Shown one piece after another: positions 10,605 to 21,598 of a stretch of DNA of 64,000 bases. Source of the DNA: Hydrangea macrophylla (taxonomy: Eukaryota; Streptophyta; Magnoliopsida; Cornales; Hydrangeaceae); assembly GCA_033977485.1 (NCBI GenBank), contig CM066984.1, positions 48,782,600 to 48,846,599 of the forward strand. The letters run 5' to 3'. A program made the position numbers and the translations under genes. The notes below the pieces were generated by a model. It was not told where the DNA came from, searched no databases, and saw only the letters and a program-made list of their open reading frames with translations. Every line of letters begins with the position of its first letter. Within the stretch, counting starts at the first letter, position 1.

Positions 10605-10816
10605 TGTCCTTCTTTTGTTGATGGCAATTGCTTTGTATTGATTTGTTTTTGGCTGTTTTGGGGTTAATCTCCCTTGATTGGTAGCTTTCTTTGCTACATG
10701 TTCCTTTTCAGAGCCCTGCTTCTATCTGTATATCATGGGGTATGCCCCTTGTACTTTTGTACATCCTTTTTTTGGAATCTATTTACCATTTTCCGAAAAA
10801 AAAAAAAAAAAAAAAA
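10605..10816 (+). other. LINE-B 3' UTR and poly(A) tail
   Basis: It carries GGGGTATGCCCC at 10,737-10,748, TTGTACTTTTGTACA, ACCATTTTCCG and about 20 A's. It is nearly identical to the LINE-C 3' UTR. Confidence 0.85.
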
Positions 10817-12181
10817 AGCTATATTAAACCCAAGGAGTTTTCGGATAGAAAACTGTTGAAACTCTCTGAGGATCTCACTACTCAGGGCAATAGGGCTTGG
10901 GACAATACACTTGTGGGGTATTTTACTGGCAAAAGGCTGCCCTACACTCTTGTTAAAAATGCTACTTCAAGACACTGGGCTAAAAAAGGATTGAATGACA
11001 TGCTTGCAACAGATTCGGGCCACTATATTTTCAAGTTCAACTCCAGTGAAGAAAGTGAAGCAGTGCTGGAGAATGGTCCTTGGCATGTTGCTGGACAGCC
11101 CATCCTTCTTTGAAATTGGCGCACTGGGATGGTGCTTGATAAGGAAGTCCCTGCTACTGTCGCTGTTTGGGTCCATATATATGGAATTCCGTTAGAATAT
11201 TGGAATGCCGAGGGTCTTAGCCACATAGCTAGCACGATTGGTAGGCCTTTACATGTTGATCGAATGACTGCTACGTGCAGGAGAATCTCATATGCCCGGA
11301 TCTGTATTGAGGTAAGTGCTGAGTTTGAATTGTTGAAAAACTTTGAGATTGAAGTCATTGATCCTATTAGTAAGGAACCTGAGAGGATAGGCTTGTCGGT
11401 TGAATATCAATGGAACCTAGTCAGATGTGCTAAATGCAAACGGTTTGGCCACGATTGTACTAGGGTCTACAATAACCAACCCCTCACAAAGAAGGCCATT
11501 ACCCCCAACAAGGTGAACACAAATGAAAGTGAGACTGATGGAGTTTGGATGGTGAAAGGGAAAGGAAAAGGCAAAAGGGAAGATATGGTTGATACATCCT
11601 CTAATATGGTTGCCTCCTCAAATGATGATGTGCCTACAGTTATTGTGAACAAGGCTGATAACCAAACTGATGCTCCCAATGAAGTTGTTAGCCTGCATAA
11701 TGAATCTCCTAACTTGGTTGAAAAGGGTCTTGAGCCTATCCAACCTATCCTAGAGATAACTTCCCCACTCAAGGGAATTAAAGGGTTTGCTCAAGTTTCA
11801 CCTCATTCTGTACAAATTACTGTTACCAATGGTAGTGATACCAGTTTCCTCCAGATGCATGGCCCTGAAGTTACTAAGAAAAATCAATACTCCTTACTGG
11901 AAGATCTTGAATGTGAACAGATTGATAAAGAGAAAAATGTTACCTTTGATCAGAAGGTTGAGCTACACAAAGATGGTCTGGAAGTCCTACCTATAGAATC
12001 TCAAAATTTAGTGGAAATCACAAACAGCCCAGGAATTCTGGACAGACCCACTGCCCTTGCTGCTGATCCTTCTACTTCTCCTGGTCAGCCTGAACCTGGT
12101 AAGCAGGACCTTTTGAAGAACCCCCCCTCTGGCTCTTCAGGTAAGTTAACTCTCCCCTTACCAGTTCTTAATGATATTTAG
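10817..12181 (+). pseudogene. LINE-C ORF1 (DUF4283 plus zinc knuckle), one nonsense codon
   Basis: After the LINE-B insertion the frame reads SYIKPKEF, then the DUF4283 domain (NTLVGYFTGKRLPYTLV, VLENGPWHVAGQPILL). A TGA at 11,111-11,113 interrupts it in frame. The same frame continues with PLEYWNAEGLSHIASTIG, CRRISYARICIEV, the knuckle CAKCKRFGHDC and a polar tail to the stop at 12,179-12,181. The ORF2 ATG at 12,171 overlaps by 11 nt, as in LINE-B. Confidence 0.88.
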
Positions 12182-12395
12182 TTGTTGGAACATTCAGGGC
12201 CTTAATCAGCCCACTAGGCAATCTGAAGTTGCCAAATTTATCTACGAAAATAATATAGACATTTTGGGGATAACTGAAACCAAAGTTAGACATGCAAATG
12301 AAGATTTCATTAAAACTAAATGTTTTAAGCACTGGAATTTTGTTACTAATAGTAGTTCAAATTCTGTTGGTAGAATTTGGGTTAGTTGGAATGCT
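12171..12395 (+). pseudogene. LINE-C ORF2, N-terminal endonuclease part
   Basis: It begins MIFSCWNIQGLN and keeps the endonuclease Glu in TETKVRHAN. It is cut by LINE-F after SVGRIWVSWNA. The last 19 bases (12,377-12,395) are the left target duplication. Confidence 0.88.
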
Positions 12396-13198
12396 TTTTT
12401 TTTTTCGGAAAATGGTAAATATATTCCAAAAAGGAGGATGTACAAATGTACAAGGGGCATATCCCAGGATAAAACAATGAGCTCAAAACATAAAAACCTG
12501 AAGCTAAACTAGCAGCAAGAACACAAAATCAAGGCCTGCCCAACCGGACACACAAAACACGAACTCAAAAGGTGGGCACGCAACAAACAACATACAAGAG
12601 CAAACAACTAGCTACTTGAAGGCAAAACCACCTTCCAAGGCCAACCTAAAAACACAAAGAAAAAGGAAGCCAAGAGACCCCCAGGGATCTTAGGTCCACT
12701 TACAAATAATCCTATCAAAATTTGAGTGGTTACTCCACTTCACCCTGATTTGTGCATTGATTTGGGAAATAAGGGTCTTCAGAAGAATTTCTTTAGTATT
12801 GGAGGTTTTCCTGAAAGACCGCTGGTTTCTCTCTTTCCATAAACCATAAACTGCCACTCCAAGACACATCTTGGGTATCACAAGTTGACTAGTTTTCCCT
12901 TTTAGCCTTTGAGCCATTGAATCCAGAATGTCAGTCCAGCTTTGACCTTGCCACTGCAACCCGCATCTATTCATCAGGTCCTGCCACACAAAGGTGAATG
13001 AGCATGCAAAAAATAAATGATCACGTGTTTCCTCATGCTTGTGACAAAGCATGCAAGCTAAAGGTCCTGGAGTAAACCTAGATATTCTATCATGCGTAGA
13101 AAGTCTATTCTGGGTAGCTAACCAAAGAATAACGCTTTGTCTCGGGATACACCCAGAAAACCACACCATGTTATACCATGGGACCGCTGGTTTCTCTC
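12396..13198 (-). mobile_element. LINE-F: 5'-truncated LINE fragment inserted in LINE-C ORF2
   Basis: This is a minus-strand LINE 3' end with a T-run at 12,396-12,405. The terminal block follows (AAATGGTAAATATATTCC, TGTACAAATGTACAAGGGGC). Then come the 3' UTR and the last part of ORF2. A perfect 19-bp target duplication TTGGGTTAGTTGGAATGCT flanks it (12,377-12,395 and 13,199-13,217). Its 5' end carries an 18-19-bp copy of an internal segment (12,817-12,835 repeated at 13,182-13,200). Confidence 0.93.
12690..13178 (-). pseudogene. LINE-F ORF2 C-terminus (zf-RVT domain)
   Basis: Only the last 160 or so codons are present: VWFSGCIPRQSVILWLATQN, LSTHDRISRFTPGPLACMLC, ETRDHLFFACSF, CLGVAVYGLWKERNQRSF, ending FDRIICKWT. 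The zinc-binding pattern (CMLC...H...C) is intact. The rest of ORF2 was never copied (5' truncation). It resembles LINE-B/C but is distinct from both. Confidence 0.88.
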
Positions 13199-16100
13199 TT
13201 GGGTTAGTTGGAATGCTGACACTATTAATCTAACTATTCTTAAAATCACTTCTCAACTTATTCATGTTAGTATTGAAAAGGATGATAAATCTCTTTCCTT
13301 TGAAGCCTCTTTCATTTATGGTTTTAACACTGGCCAAGCCAGATTGGACCTATGGTCTGACCTAAGGTCCATTTCACAGTGTAATAAGACCACTAATTAT
13401 ATTGCTTTAGGTGACTTTAATGTCCTTTAAGCCCAGATGAAGTCTCTGATGCTAATTTTGGTTGGAATAATGAGATGAAGGAATTTAAAAAGACTATTAA
13501 TGAGTGTTGTTTAGTGGATCTTAGATATATTGGTGAACAATTTACTTGGAGTAACAGAAGGTATGGGAAGGAAGATTTTACCCAGAGAAAACTTGATAGA
13601 GCTCTAGTCAATCAAACTTGGATGGATAATCTCAGCGATTCTTTTGCTCAATTCCAGGTTCCAGGTACCTCTGACCATTCTCCTATTGTTCATATTGATA
13701 AAAAGCATTATAGGAAAGGGAGGGCGTTTAAATTCTACAACTACTGGACTAAATTGGACACCTATAATGAGATTGTTAAGAATGCCTGGAATTTTAATGT
13801 TGAAGGTACTGCCCAATTCCAACTTTGCCAAAAGCTCAGATTCCTGAAAAAGGATCTTAAACAGTTTAGTAAACTTACTCTTGGCCAAGAAAAGATTAAT
13901 GCTAACAAAGCTAGAGAGGACTTAAAGAGAATCCAAACCCTTTTAATCAAAGATCCTAACAATTCTGTCCTCATTGATATGCATAATAATTCTCTGAAAT
14001 CCTTTCATGAAGCTACTTGGATTGAAGAAGAAGTTCTTAAACAAAAGTCCAGATTGCAATGGTTAGAAGCTGGGGATAAAAATTCTAGATATTTTCATAT
14101 GTCTATTAAAGCTAGAAGGAACATGAAAAGAATTTTTATGCTTGAAAAACCTAATGGGACTTTCACTTCCAACTGTAATGAAGCTAAAGATGAAGCTATT
14201 AGGTATTTTCAAAGCATGCTTAGCACTACTTCTAATCACTTCTATCCTGGTAAAGAAGCTCTTAGGAGTGTTATCCACAAAAAAATTCCTTTAGATCTTA
14301 TGGCTGAGTTGGATAGGATTCCTTCAGATATTGAAATCAAGAATACCTTCTTTAGCATGCATAGTAATAAAGCTCCTGGTCCTGATGGTTTTAACGCCTT
14401 TTTCTTTAAGAACTCTTGGACTATTACTGGTCCTCTTGTTACTGCTGCTATTAGGGAGTTCTTTCAAAATGGAGAGATGCTTAAAGTTGCTAATACTACC
14501 CTTATTGCTTTGATTCCTAAAGTCCCCAACCCTACCCGGATGGGAGATTTTAGGCCTATTTCTTGCTGCAATACTATTTACAAATGCATTTCTAAGATCA
14601 TTGCCAATAGACTGCAGTTGATTCTGCCTAATATGGTTGACCAAGCCCAATCTGCCTTTGTTAAAGGTAGGAGAATTAGTAATAATATCCTCCTTGCTCA
14701 AGACCTTCTTAGGGACTACCATAAACCTTTGGGTAAACCTAGAGTGGCAGCTAAGGTGGATATTATGAAAGCGTATGATAGTGTGAGTTGGGAGTTTCTC
14801 ATTGATATCTTGGATGTTCTTGGTTTTCCCCCAAATTTAAAGAAATGGATCATTACTTGTATTACTACCCCAAAGTACTCAATAAATTTTAATGGTGAAT
14901 CTGTGGTTTTTTTTTAAGGTGCTAAGGGAATCAGACAAGGTGACCCCATCTCTCCTTATCTTTTTGTCCTTGTCATGGATACCCTTAGTCAACTACTCCA
15001 TTATTTTTTTTTTTTTGGAAAACAGGTTAATACTAGACCATTTATTAATACTAGACCATTTACTTATCATAGGAAATGTGATAAGCTTCAGATATCCCAT
15101 CTCTGTTTTGCTGATGACCTTCTTATTTTATTTAATGGAGATGTGGAAACTGCTACAGTGATTAAGGAAGCCCTCATTCAATTTTATCATTTCACTGGAC
15201 TCCAAGCTAATAATGCTAAAAGTTGCCTCTTCTTTTGTAATGTTGAAGAGGAAATGACTGAGAATATTATTTCCACTCTCAATTTTGTGAAAGGTAATTT
15301 ACCTGTCAGGTATCTTGGGGTGCCTCTTATTACTTCTAAGCTCAAAAAACAAGATTGTGAAGAGTTGGTTAGTAAAATTTGTGCTAGGATTAATTCTTGG
15401 AAGTCTAAATTTTTGTCCTATGCTGGAAGAGCTCAATTGATAAATTCTGTTTTGACAGGTATTCAACTTTACTGGTCTGGCATGTTTGTTCTCCCTAAAG
15501 GAGTTCTCAAACAAGTGGCTCAAATTATGGCTAGATTCTTATGGGCTGGTAACACTGACATTAAGCATGGTGCAAAAATTGCTTGGGAAACAGTTTGTAG
15601 ACCTAAGAAAGAAGGAGGCTTGGGGTTCAAGGATATAAATTTAACTAACACTATTTTGAACCTCAAACATATTGGAAGTATTCTCGATCCTTCTAATACA
15701 TCTCTATGGAAAAATTGGATCCACCTATATATGCTTAAAAACAAAAGTTTCTGGCAGATTAAAACTCCCTCCCAATGCTCTTGGTATTGGCGAAAATTAT
15801 TGAAACTTAGACATATTGCTAAACCATTGCTTATTCATAGAATTGGGAATGGTGGTAACACTTCTCTTTGGTTTGATAATTGGCTCCCTATTGGGCCTCT
15901 GTTGGATAATTATACTGTCAGAATTGTCTATGATGCTGCCATTAACATTAATGCTAAAGTTAGTACCATTATTAGGGGTTTGGATTGGGATTGGCCTAGC
16001 TCTCACTCCATCGAACTGGATGAAGTCAGAACTATGTTCACCACCCTCTATAAACCCTCCCTTCGTCAGGACAAAGTTAGTTGGCAGGTTACTCCATCTG

Positions 16101-16651
16101 GTAAATTTAATTTTCCCCTTATTTGGGATCATTTAAGGAACCATCACCCCATGGTTCCTTGGTATGACAGTGTGTGGTTTAAAGGAGGTACTCCTAGGTC
16201 GAGTATAATCCTTTGGTTAGCAGCTCATAATAGATTGTCTACCCATGATAGGATCTCTTCTTTTACCCGTGGCCCCCTTGCTTGTGTTTTTTGCCACTCT
16301 CACTTGGAAACACATGATCACATATTTTTTTCTTGCTCTTACTCTGTAGGTATTTGGCAGGATATTATGCAAAGATGTGGTCTGACTTGGAATGGTCAAG
16401 GATGGAATGGCACTTTGCTTTGGATGGCTCAACACCTCAAAGGAAAGACGATTCTTCATCAAATCCCCAAACTTTGCTTGGGAGTTACTGTTTATGGGTT
16501 ATGGAAAGAGCGGAACAACAGATCCTTCAAACACATTTTTTGTCCTAAAGAGATTACCCTCAAGAGCTTAATTTCTCAAATCCATGCTCTCATAAGGATT
16601 AACTGGAAGCACCATAGTAATCTTAATACCATTCTTTGTAATTGGCTTTAA
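13199..16651 (+). pseudogene. LINE-C ORF2, main part (endonuclease end, RT, zf-RVT), frameshifted
   Basis: After LINE-F the frame resumes at WVSWNADTINLTI. A one-base deletion near 13,425 (just after GDFN) shifts it, and a long frame then runs 13,475-14,917. That frame covers SDHSPIV, NKAPGPDGFN, MGDFRPISCCNTIYKCISKI and AKVDIMKAYDSVSWEF. A T-run near 14,910 creates the next break. The last frame runs 14,975-16,651 and includes CFADDLLILF, VRYLGVPLITSKLKK, the zf-RVT pattern CVFC...ETHDHIFFSC and CLGVTVYGLWKERNNRSF, to a natural stop. The decay is mostly homopolymer slippage rather than substitutions. Confidence 0.9.
15003..15063 (+). repeat. Poly(T) plus GGAAAACAGG insertion and 18-bp tandem duplication in LINE-C ORF2
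   Basis: LINE-B at the same place (near 7,195) has only a short T-run before ATTAATACGAGACC. LINE-C instead has about 12 T's, GGAAAACAGG, then TTAATACTAGACCATTTA twice in tandem. The T-run followed by GGAAAA resembles the reverse complement of a LINE tail. The reading frame stays open across it. Confidence 0.6.
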
Positions 16652-16858
16652 TGCCTTTCTTTTGATGATGGCCTGTGTGTTGTATTGATTTGTTTTTGGC
16701 TGTTTTGGGTTAAACTCCCTTGATTGGTAGCTTCCTTTGCTACATTTTCCCTTTTTTTGTGCCCTGCTCCTTTTTGTATATACTGGGGGGTATGCCCCTT
16801 GTTCTATTGTACATCCTTTTTTGGAATATATTTACCATTTTTCTGAAGAAAAAAAAAA
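16652..16858 (+). other. LINE-C 3' UTR and poly(A) tail
   Basis: It contains GGGGTATGCCCC (16,787-16,798), TTGTACATCC, ACCATTTTTCTGAAG and an A-tail ending at 16,858. Confidence 0.85.
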
Positions 16859-16959
16859 CGTTCAATCACTCTTGTACCTTTAACCCCGCAACAAGTTTAT
16901 GACAATCAAGTGAGGTTACAAAAGGAGAGTGTTCAAAAAGGAGAGAAAGAGAAAAAAAA

Positions 16960-18695
16960 GTGAGTGAAAATTCGAGTGAAGAAAAAAGAGAGGCCGAGAA
17001 AATTGAGAGAGAAAAAAATCGAGAAGATTCGGCTAGAGAGATAAAAATAGAGAGAAAAACAAATTTCTATGCAAAAGCGAGTGAAATCAAAAGAGCAATG
17101 TTTCTAAATCAGCCAATGATTGTACTATTGTACCAGGAGGCAGTTTTGAACACTAACGAGATTGAGCCCATTTTGCCTAGTTCCGTTATTTCTCTTTTGC
17201 AGGAATTTGGTGACGTCATGCCCGAAGAGATTCCACACGGTTTGCCACCTACTCGAGGGATAGAACACCAAATTGACTTCGTACCTGGTGCTTCCATTCC
17301 AAACCGACCTGCCTATCGTGCTAATCCTGAGGAGACAAAGGGGTTGCAAAGGCAAGTGAGTGAATTGATGGAAAAGGGGTACGTGAGAGAAAGCATGAGC
17401 CCGTGTGTCATTCCGGTGATTTTAGTTCCTAAGAAGGATGGGACGTGGAGGATGTGCATTGATTGTCGAGCCATCAACAACATCACGGTAAAGTATCGAC
17501 ACCCTATTCCTCGCTTAGATGATATGTTAGATGAACTGCATGGTGCTTGTGTATTTTCTAAGATTGATCTAAAAAGTGGTTATCATCAAATAAGACTGAA
17601 AGAAGGAGATGAATGGAAAACTGCTTTTAAAACAAAACATGGTTTATATGAGTGGTTAGTGATGCCATTTGAATTAACTAATGCACCAAGTACATTTATG
17701 CGATTAATGAACCATGTCTTGCGTACTTTTATAGGCAGATTTGTTGTTGTCTATTTTGATGATATACTCATTTATAGCAAAAACTTTGATGACCATGTTC
17801 TACACTTGAAATCAGTTTTGGAAGTTTTGAGAAAGGAAAAGTTATTTGCTAACTTTAAGAAGTGCACTTTTTGCACAGATAAGCTAGTGTTTCTTGGATT
17901 TGTTGTTAGTGCCCAAGGAGTACAGGTTGATGAGGAAAAGGTTCGTGCGATTCGCGAGTGGCCAACGCCCACGAGTGTAGGCCAAGTTCGAAGTTTTCAT
18001 GGGCTTGCTAGTTTTTACCGGAGGTTCGTGAAAGACTTTAGTAGCATAGCTGCCCCGCTTACCGAAGTCATCAAGAAGAACGTTGGATTCAAATGGGAGC
18101 AAGAACAAGATAAGGCGTTTCAATTACTTAAAGAAAAATTAACTCATGCTCCGTTACTTGTTCTACCAGATTTTACTAAAACATTTGAAATTGAATGTGA
18201 TGCTTCAGGTATTGGCATAGGCGCAGTTATCATGCAAGGAGGACAACCAATTGCATTCTTTAATGAGAAATTGAGTGGGGCTACCTTAAACTACCCTACC
18301 TATGACAAGGAAATGTATGCGTTAGTCCGAGCATTGGAGACGTGGCAACACTATCTTTGGCCTAAGGAGTTTGTGATTCACACAGATCATGAATCATTGA
18401 AACATTTGAAGGGCCAACACAAGTTGAATAGGAGGCATGCGCGATGGGTGGAATTCATTGAGACATTTCCATATGTCATCTGTTACAAGCAAGGTAAGGA
18501 AAACATCATTGCAGATGCTCTCTCTCGCAGGTATGCATTGATTTCTACTCTTGATGCAAAATTGCTTGGTTTTGAACACATTAAAGAATTATATCCATTA
18601 GACCAAGATTTTCGTAAAGAGTATAGGAATTGTGAGAAAAAAGCATTAGGTAAATTCTTTAGGCATGAAGATTTCTTATTTCGGGAGAATAAGTT
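16960..18695 (+). pseudogene. GYP1 pol, 5' part: reverse transcriptase and RNase H
   Basis: The RT has the usual gypsy blocks: [54 protein letters not shown], the catalytic YFDDILIYS (about 17,752-17,778), then [11 protein letters not shown]. RNase H follows ([39 protein letters not shown]). The frame is open up to the LINE-G insertion at 18,696. Just upstream (16,859-16,959) the frame is shifted at an A-run. It was probably part of one gag-pol polyprotein. Confidence 0.9.
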
Positions 18696-18990
18696 TTTTT
18701 TTTCGGAAAATGGTAAATATATTCCAAAAAAGGGATGTACAAACTGTACAAGGGGCATACCCCAGGATAACTCAATAAGCTCAAGACAATAGGACAAGAA
18801 GCTAAACTAGCTACCTGACCTCAAAAATCAAAGACCTGCCTTACATGAAACAGAAACAACATTTAAAGGCAAACAAAATGCAACAAGAAGGCAAACCAAC
18901 CATTCAAGGCAAACCAAAAGAAAAAGAAAAAACAGCACAAAAGCCAAAAAGGACCCCACGGGCCGTTAGGACCAATTACAAATAATCCTA
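18696..18990 (-). mobile_element. LINE-G: 295-bp LINE 3' end inserted in GYP1 pol
   Basis: It is flanked by the 16-bp target duplication TTCGGGAGAATAAGTT (18,680-18,695 and 18,991-19,006). On the minus strand it holds only the last few ORF2 codons (RIICNWS, stop) and the 3' UTR with GGGGTATGCCCCTTGTAC and a short tail. It interrupts GYP1 just before the integrase zinc domain. Confidence 0.93.
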
Positions 18991-20309
18991 TTCGGGAGAA
19001 TAAGTTGTGTGTTCCTAATTGTTCATTACGCGATTTGTTAGTGAGGGAATCGCATGGTGGGGGTTTAATGGGACACTTTGGAGTTGCTAAGACACTAGCC
19101 ATCCTACATGAGCATTTCTTTTGGCCACACATGAAAAGAGATGTTGAGAGAATTTGTGGAAGATGTGTAACTTGTAGGCAAGAAAAATCTCGAGTGCAAC
19201 CCCATGGATTATACACACCACTGTCTATTCCTAGTGAGCCTTGGATTGATATCTCAATGGACTATGTGTTAGGTTTGCCTAGGACCAAACGGGGTAGGGA
19301 TTCGATTTTTGTGGTGGTAGATCGCTTTTCTAAAATGGCACATTTTATTTCATGTCACAAAATGGATGATGCATCACATGTTGCTGATTTGTTTTTTAGG
19401 GAGATTGTAAGATTACATGGTATGCCTAGAACAATTATTTCGGATAGAGATGCTAAGTTCTTGAGTTACTTTTGGAAGACCTTGTGGTGTAAGTTAGGGA
19501 CTAAGTTATTATTTTCTACTACTTGTCACCCACAAATTGATGGTCAAACTGAAGTAGTAAATAGGACTTTGTCAACTTTGTTAAGGACTATTATTCAAAA
19601 GAACATTAAAACATGGGAAGATTGTTTATCACATGTTGAGTTTGCTTACAATCGATCTATTCATTCTGCTACTAAATTTTCACTGTTTGAAATTGTATAT
19701 GGGTTTAATCCATTAACTCCGTTGGATTTATCGCCTTTACCTTTGACTGAACGTGTTAATTTAGATGGCCAAAGGAAAGCTGACTTTGTTAAGCAGATTC
19801 ATGAGAAAGCCAGACTCAACATTGAGCGACGAACAGAGCAATATGCCAAGCAAGCCAACAAGGGGCATCACAAGATGGTTTTTGAACCCTGAGATTGGGT
19901 TTGGTTGCATATGCGAAAAGAAAGATTTTCGGCTGAAAGGCGTTCCAAATTGCTGCCACGAGGAGATGGGCCTTTCCAAGTTCTCGAGCGGATCAATGAC
20001 AATGCTTACAAACTCGATTTGCCAGGTGAGTACAATGTAAGTGCTACTTTTAATGTTACTGATTTGAGTCCTTTTGATGTAGGTGATGATTTGAGGACAA
20101 ATCCTTTTCAAGAGGAGGGGAATGATGCAAATCATGGCACGTCTTCAAGGGAACCAGTTCAAATTCCAATTGGACCAGTTACGAGGGCTCAGGCAAAGAA
20201 GTTCAAAGAGACACTCAATGGGCTAATTCAAGAAGTTTGGTCTCAGGAAAATTCGTGGAGGCCTATGGAGCTTGGTCCACAAGATGTCTCAATCTCATTC
20301 AAGTTCTAG
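18991..20309 (+). pseudogene. GYP1 pol, 3' part: integrase and C-terminal tail
   Basis: The integrase has the HHCC zinc domain ([26 protein letters not shown]) and the D-D-E core ([30 protein letters not shown]). A premature TGA at 19,890-19,892 falls where related proteins read PGDWVW. The same frame continues through WLHMRKERF, LLPRGDGPFQVLERINDNAY and VTRAQAKKF to a natural stop at 20,307-20,309. The 17-bp tail insertion at 20,318 lies immediately downstream. Confidence 0.88.
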
Positions 20310-20351
20310 AAGAATAACTTTCCGAAAAAAAAAAAAGTTCTAGAAGAATAA
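20301..20351 (+). mobile_element. Micro-LINE insertion: about 6 bp plus A-tail with 17-bp target duplication
   Basis: AAGTTCTAGAAGAATAA occurs at 20,301-20,317 and again at 20,335-20,351. Between the two lies CTTTCCG followed by A's (20,318-20,334). TTCCG plus A's is the exact terminus of the LINEs in this window. The simplest reading is a target-primed insertion that stopped after copying the tail and a few more bases. The GYP1 stop codon lies inside the left duplication. Confidence 0.85.
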
Positions 20352-21010
20352 TCCAGCAATTCAAGATTGAAGTAAAATTTTAGTTTTGAATTTGATTGTC
20401 ATTTTTTTTCTTAATTGCTTAAATTGCTGAATTGTAGGCTTGCATGCCAAATATGGAACTTTCCTTATTCCTTTAGTTTCGTTTTATTTTAATTTTTGGC
20501 GAATTTATTTTGAGGCATAATATTTCGTAGGCTTATAGGGCCCAACTATAAGCCTCAGCTATTTAAACAGTTTTAGGGTTTGTAATATACAGTTTTGATC
20601 GTTAATAATATTGTGAGAGTTTTCTCTTTGGTTCTTTGAAGAACTATTCGAACTTATCAGATTTACTCTGTGGCGTTCATACCTGGACTTATCAATCGAG
20701 TTTTCCATCCTTGATTGTGGCGTCTACATCCTTTATACCAAGGTTCGCATCTGTTATAGGTGTTGGGTCGCGGTTTCCATTCGAATATGACAGTAGAACG
20801 GTCCGAGGCATTAATCGTGTTACGGGTTTCGTCATATTGTTGGCGTGGTTTGTATCATACACCAATCTCAAACAATTAAATGCAAATTTTAAAATCATGG
20901 TGCCATGGGAGATAGCGACTAAGCTTGCTACAAAAGGGTTAGTCGTACACACTTCCACGCATATATAACAATTGGAACCGCTAATTGATTCACACACTAC
21001 ATAAACTCTT
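20352..21010 (+). repeat. GYP1 3' UTR and probable 3' LTR or flank
   Basis: This AT-rich noncoding stretch follows pol. It includes a TATA-like CTATTTAAAC at about 20,560 and TTTAGGGTTTG. An LTR is expected here, but no second copy is in the window, so its ends cannot be fixed. The short open frames in it are not supported. Confidence 0.5.
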
Positions 21011-21598
21011 TATGCCATAGTCATATGGAATCTCACAACCATTTATTTTTTCAATGTTCTTATGCCTCTTTTGTTTGGCAGAATTTGATGAATAGGTGTG
21101 GGCTTATATGGAACAGAACCGATTGGGATACCACTGTTAGATGGATGACACAACAATGGAAGGGGAAGAAAATCCATCAAGCTATACCAAAAATATGTCT
21201 TGGGGTCACTGTCTATGGCTTGTGGAGGGAAAGGAACAATAGAACGTTCAGTGGCACATATACGCCCAAAGATCAACTACTGCAAAACTTTATTTCCCAA
21301 ATTAATCTCCAGATTAGGTCCAAGTGGAAACATCATCCCCAGCTTGATTTCTTTGCTTCACCCTGGACATAGCTTCTCTGTTTTGGAATTGTTTTCCATT
21401 TGTCACTATTGTTGTTTGATGTGCTTTTATGCTTCTGGGTTTTGGTTGATGCCATCTTGTTGATTGTATTCTATTTTGTTAGTGGCCTCTCCTGCCACTA
21501 GTCCTTTTACTGAGCTTACTGTTTATCCTGGGGTATGCCCCTTGTACTTTTGTACATTTTTTTGGAATATATTTACCCTTTTCCGGAAAAAGAAAAAA
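21011..21598 (+). mobile_element. LINE-I: 5'-truncated LINE 3' end
   Basis: It holds the last 120 codons of ORF2 (zf-RVT: CHSHMESHNHLFFQC; CLGVTVYGLWRERNNRTF; ending LDFFASPWT, stop 21,372). A 3' UTR follows with GGGGTATGCCCC (21,530-21,541), TTGTACTTTTGTACA and an A-rich tail. It groups with LINE-E and LINE-J. No clear target duplication was found. Confidence 0.85.

Larger units (their letters stand above)
4195..10816 (+). mobile_element. LINE-B: 5'-truncated LINE inserted in LINE-C ORF1
   Basis: It is bounded by the 15-bp target duplication AGCTATATTAAACCC (4,180-4,194 and 10,817-10,831) and ends in an A-tail (about 10,797-10,816). The 5' end is truncated within ORF1, starting at the codons for LEFWNAEG. 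The ORF1 remainder, ORF2 and 3' UTR follow. ORF2 is interrupted by H1 (about 7,345-9,150). It is very close in sequence to LINE-C, so the two are the same subfamily. Confidence 0.93.
10817..16858 (+). mobile_element. LINE-C: host LINE of the left nest, main part
   Basis: It continues from 4,165-4,194, giving the rest of ORF1, ORF2 and a 3' UTR with an A-tail ending at 16,858. It is interrupted by LINE-F (12,396-13,198). Its own 5' end must lie left of LINE-A, outside the window. The sequence directly after the tail (16,859) is in the middle of the GYP1 reading frame, so LINE-C is inferred to sit in GYP1. Confidence 0.88.
16859..20309 (+). mobile_element. GYP1: decayed Ty3/gypsy LTR retrotransposon, pol region
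   Basis: Only protease-distal pol is in the window: reverse transcriptase, RNase H and integrase. The sequence starts abruptly at the LINE-C tail ([15 protein letters not shown]), so gag, protease and the 5' LTR are missing here. They are expected left of LINE-C, outside the window. It is interrupted by LINE-G (18,696-18,990). The C-terminus (VTRAQAKKFKETLNGL) has no visible chromodomain, so the lineage is left open. Confidence 0.88.

Noticed and set aside
20636..20968. 110-codon frame after GYP1
   Set aside because: It falls in the probable 3' LTR/UTR region, with no domain and no second copy to support it.
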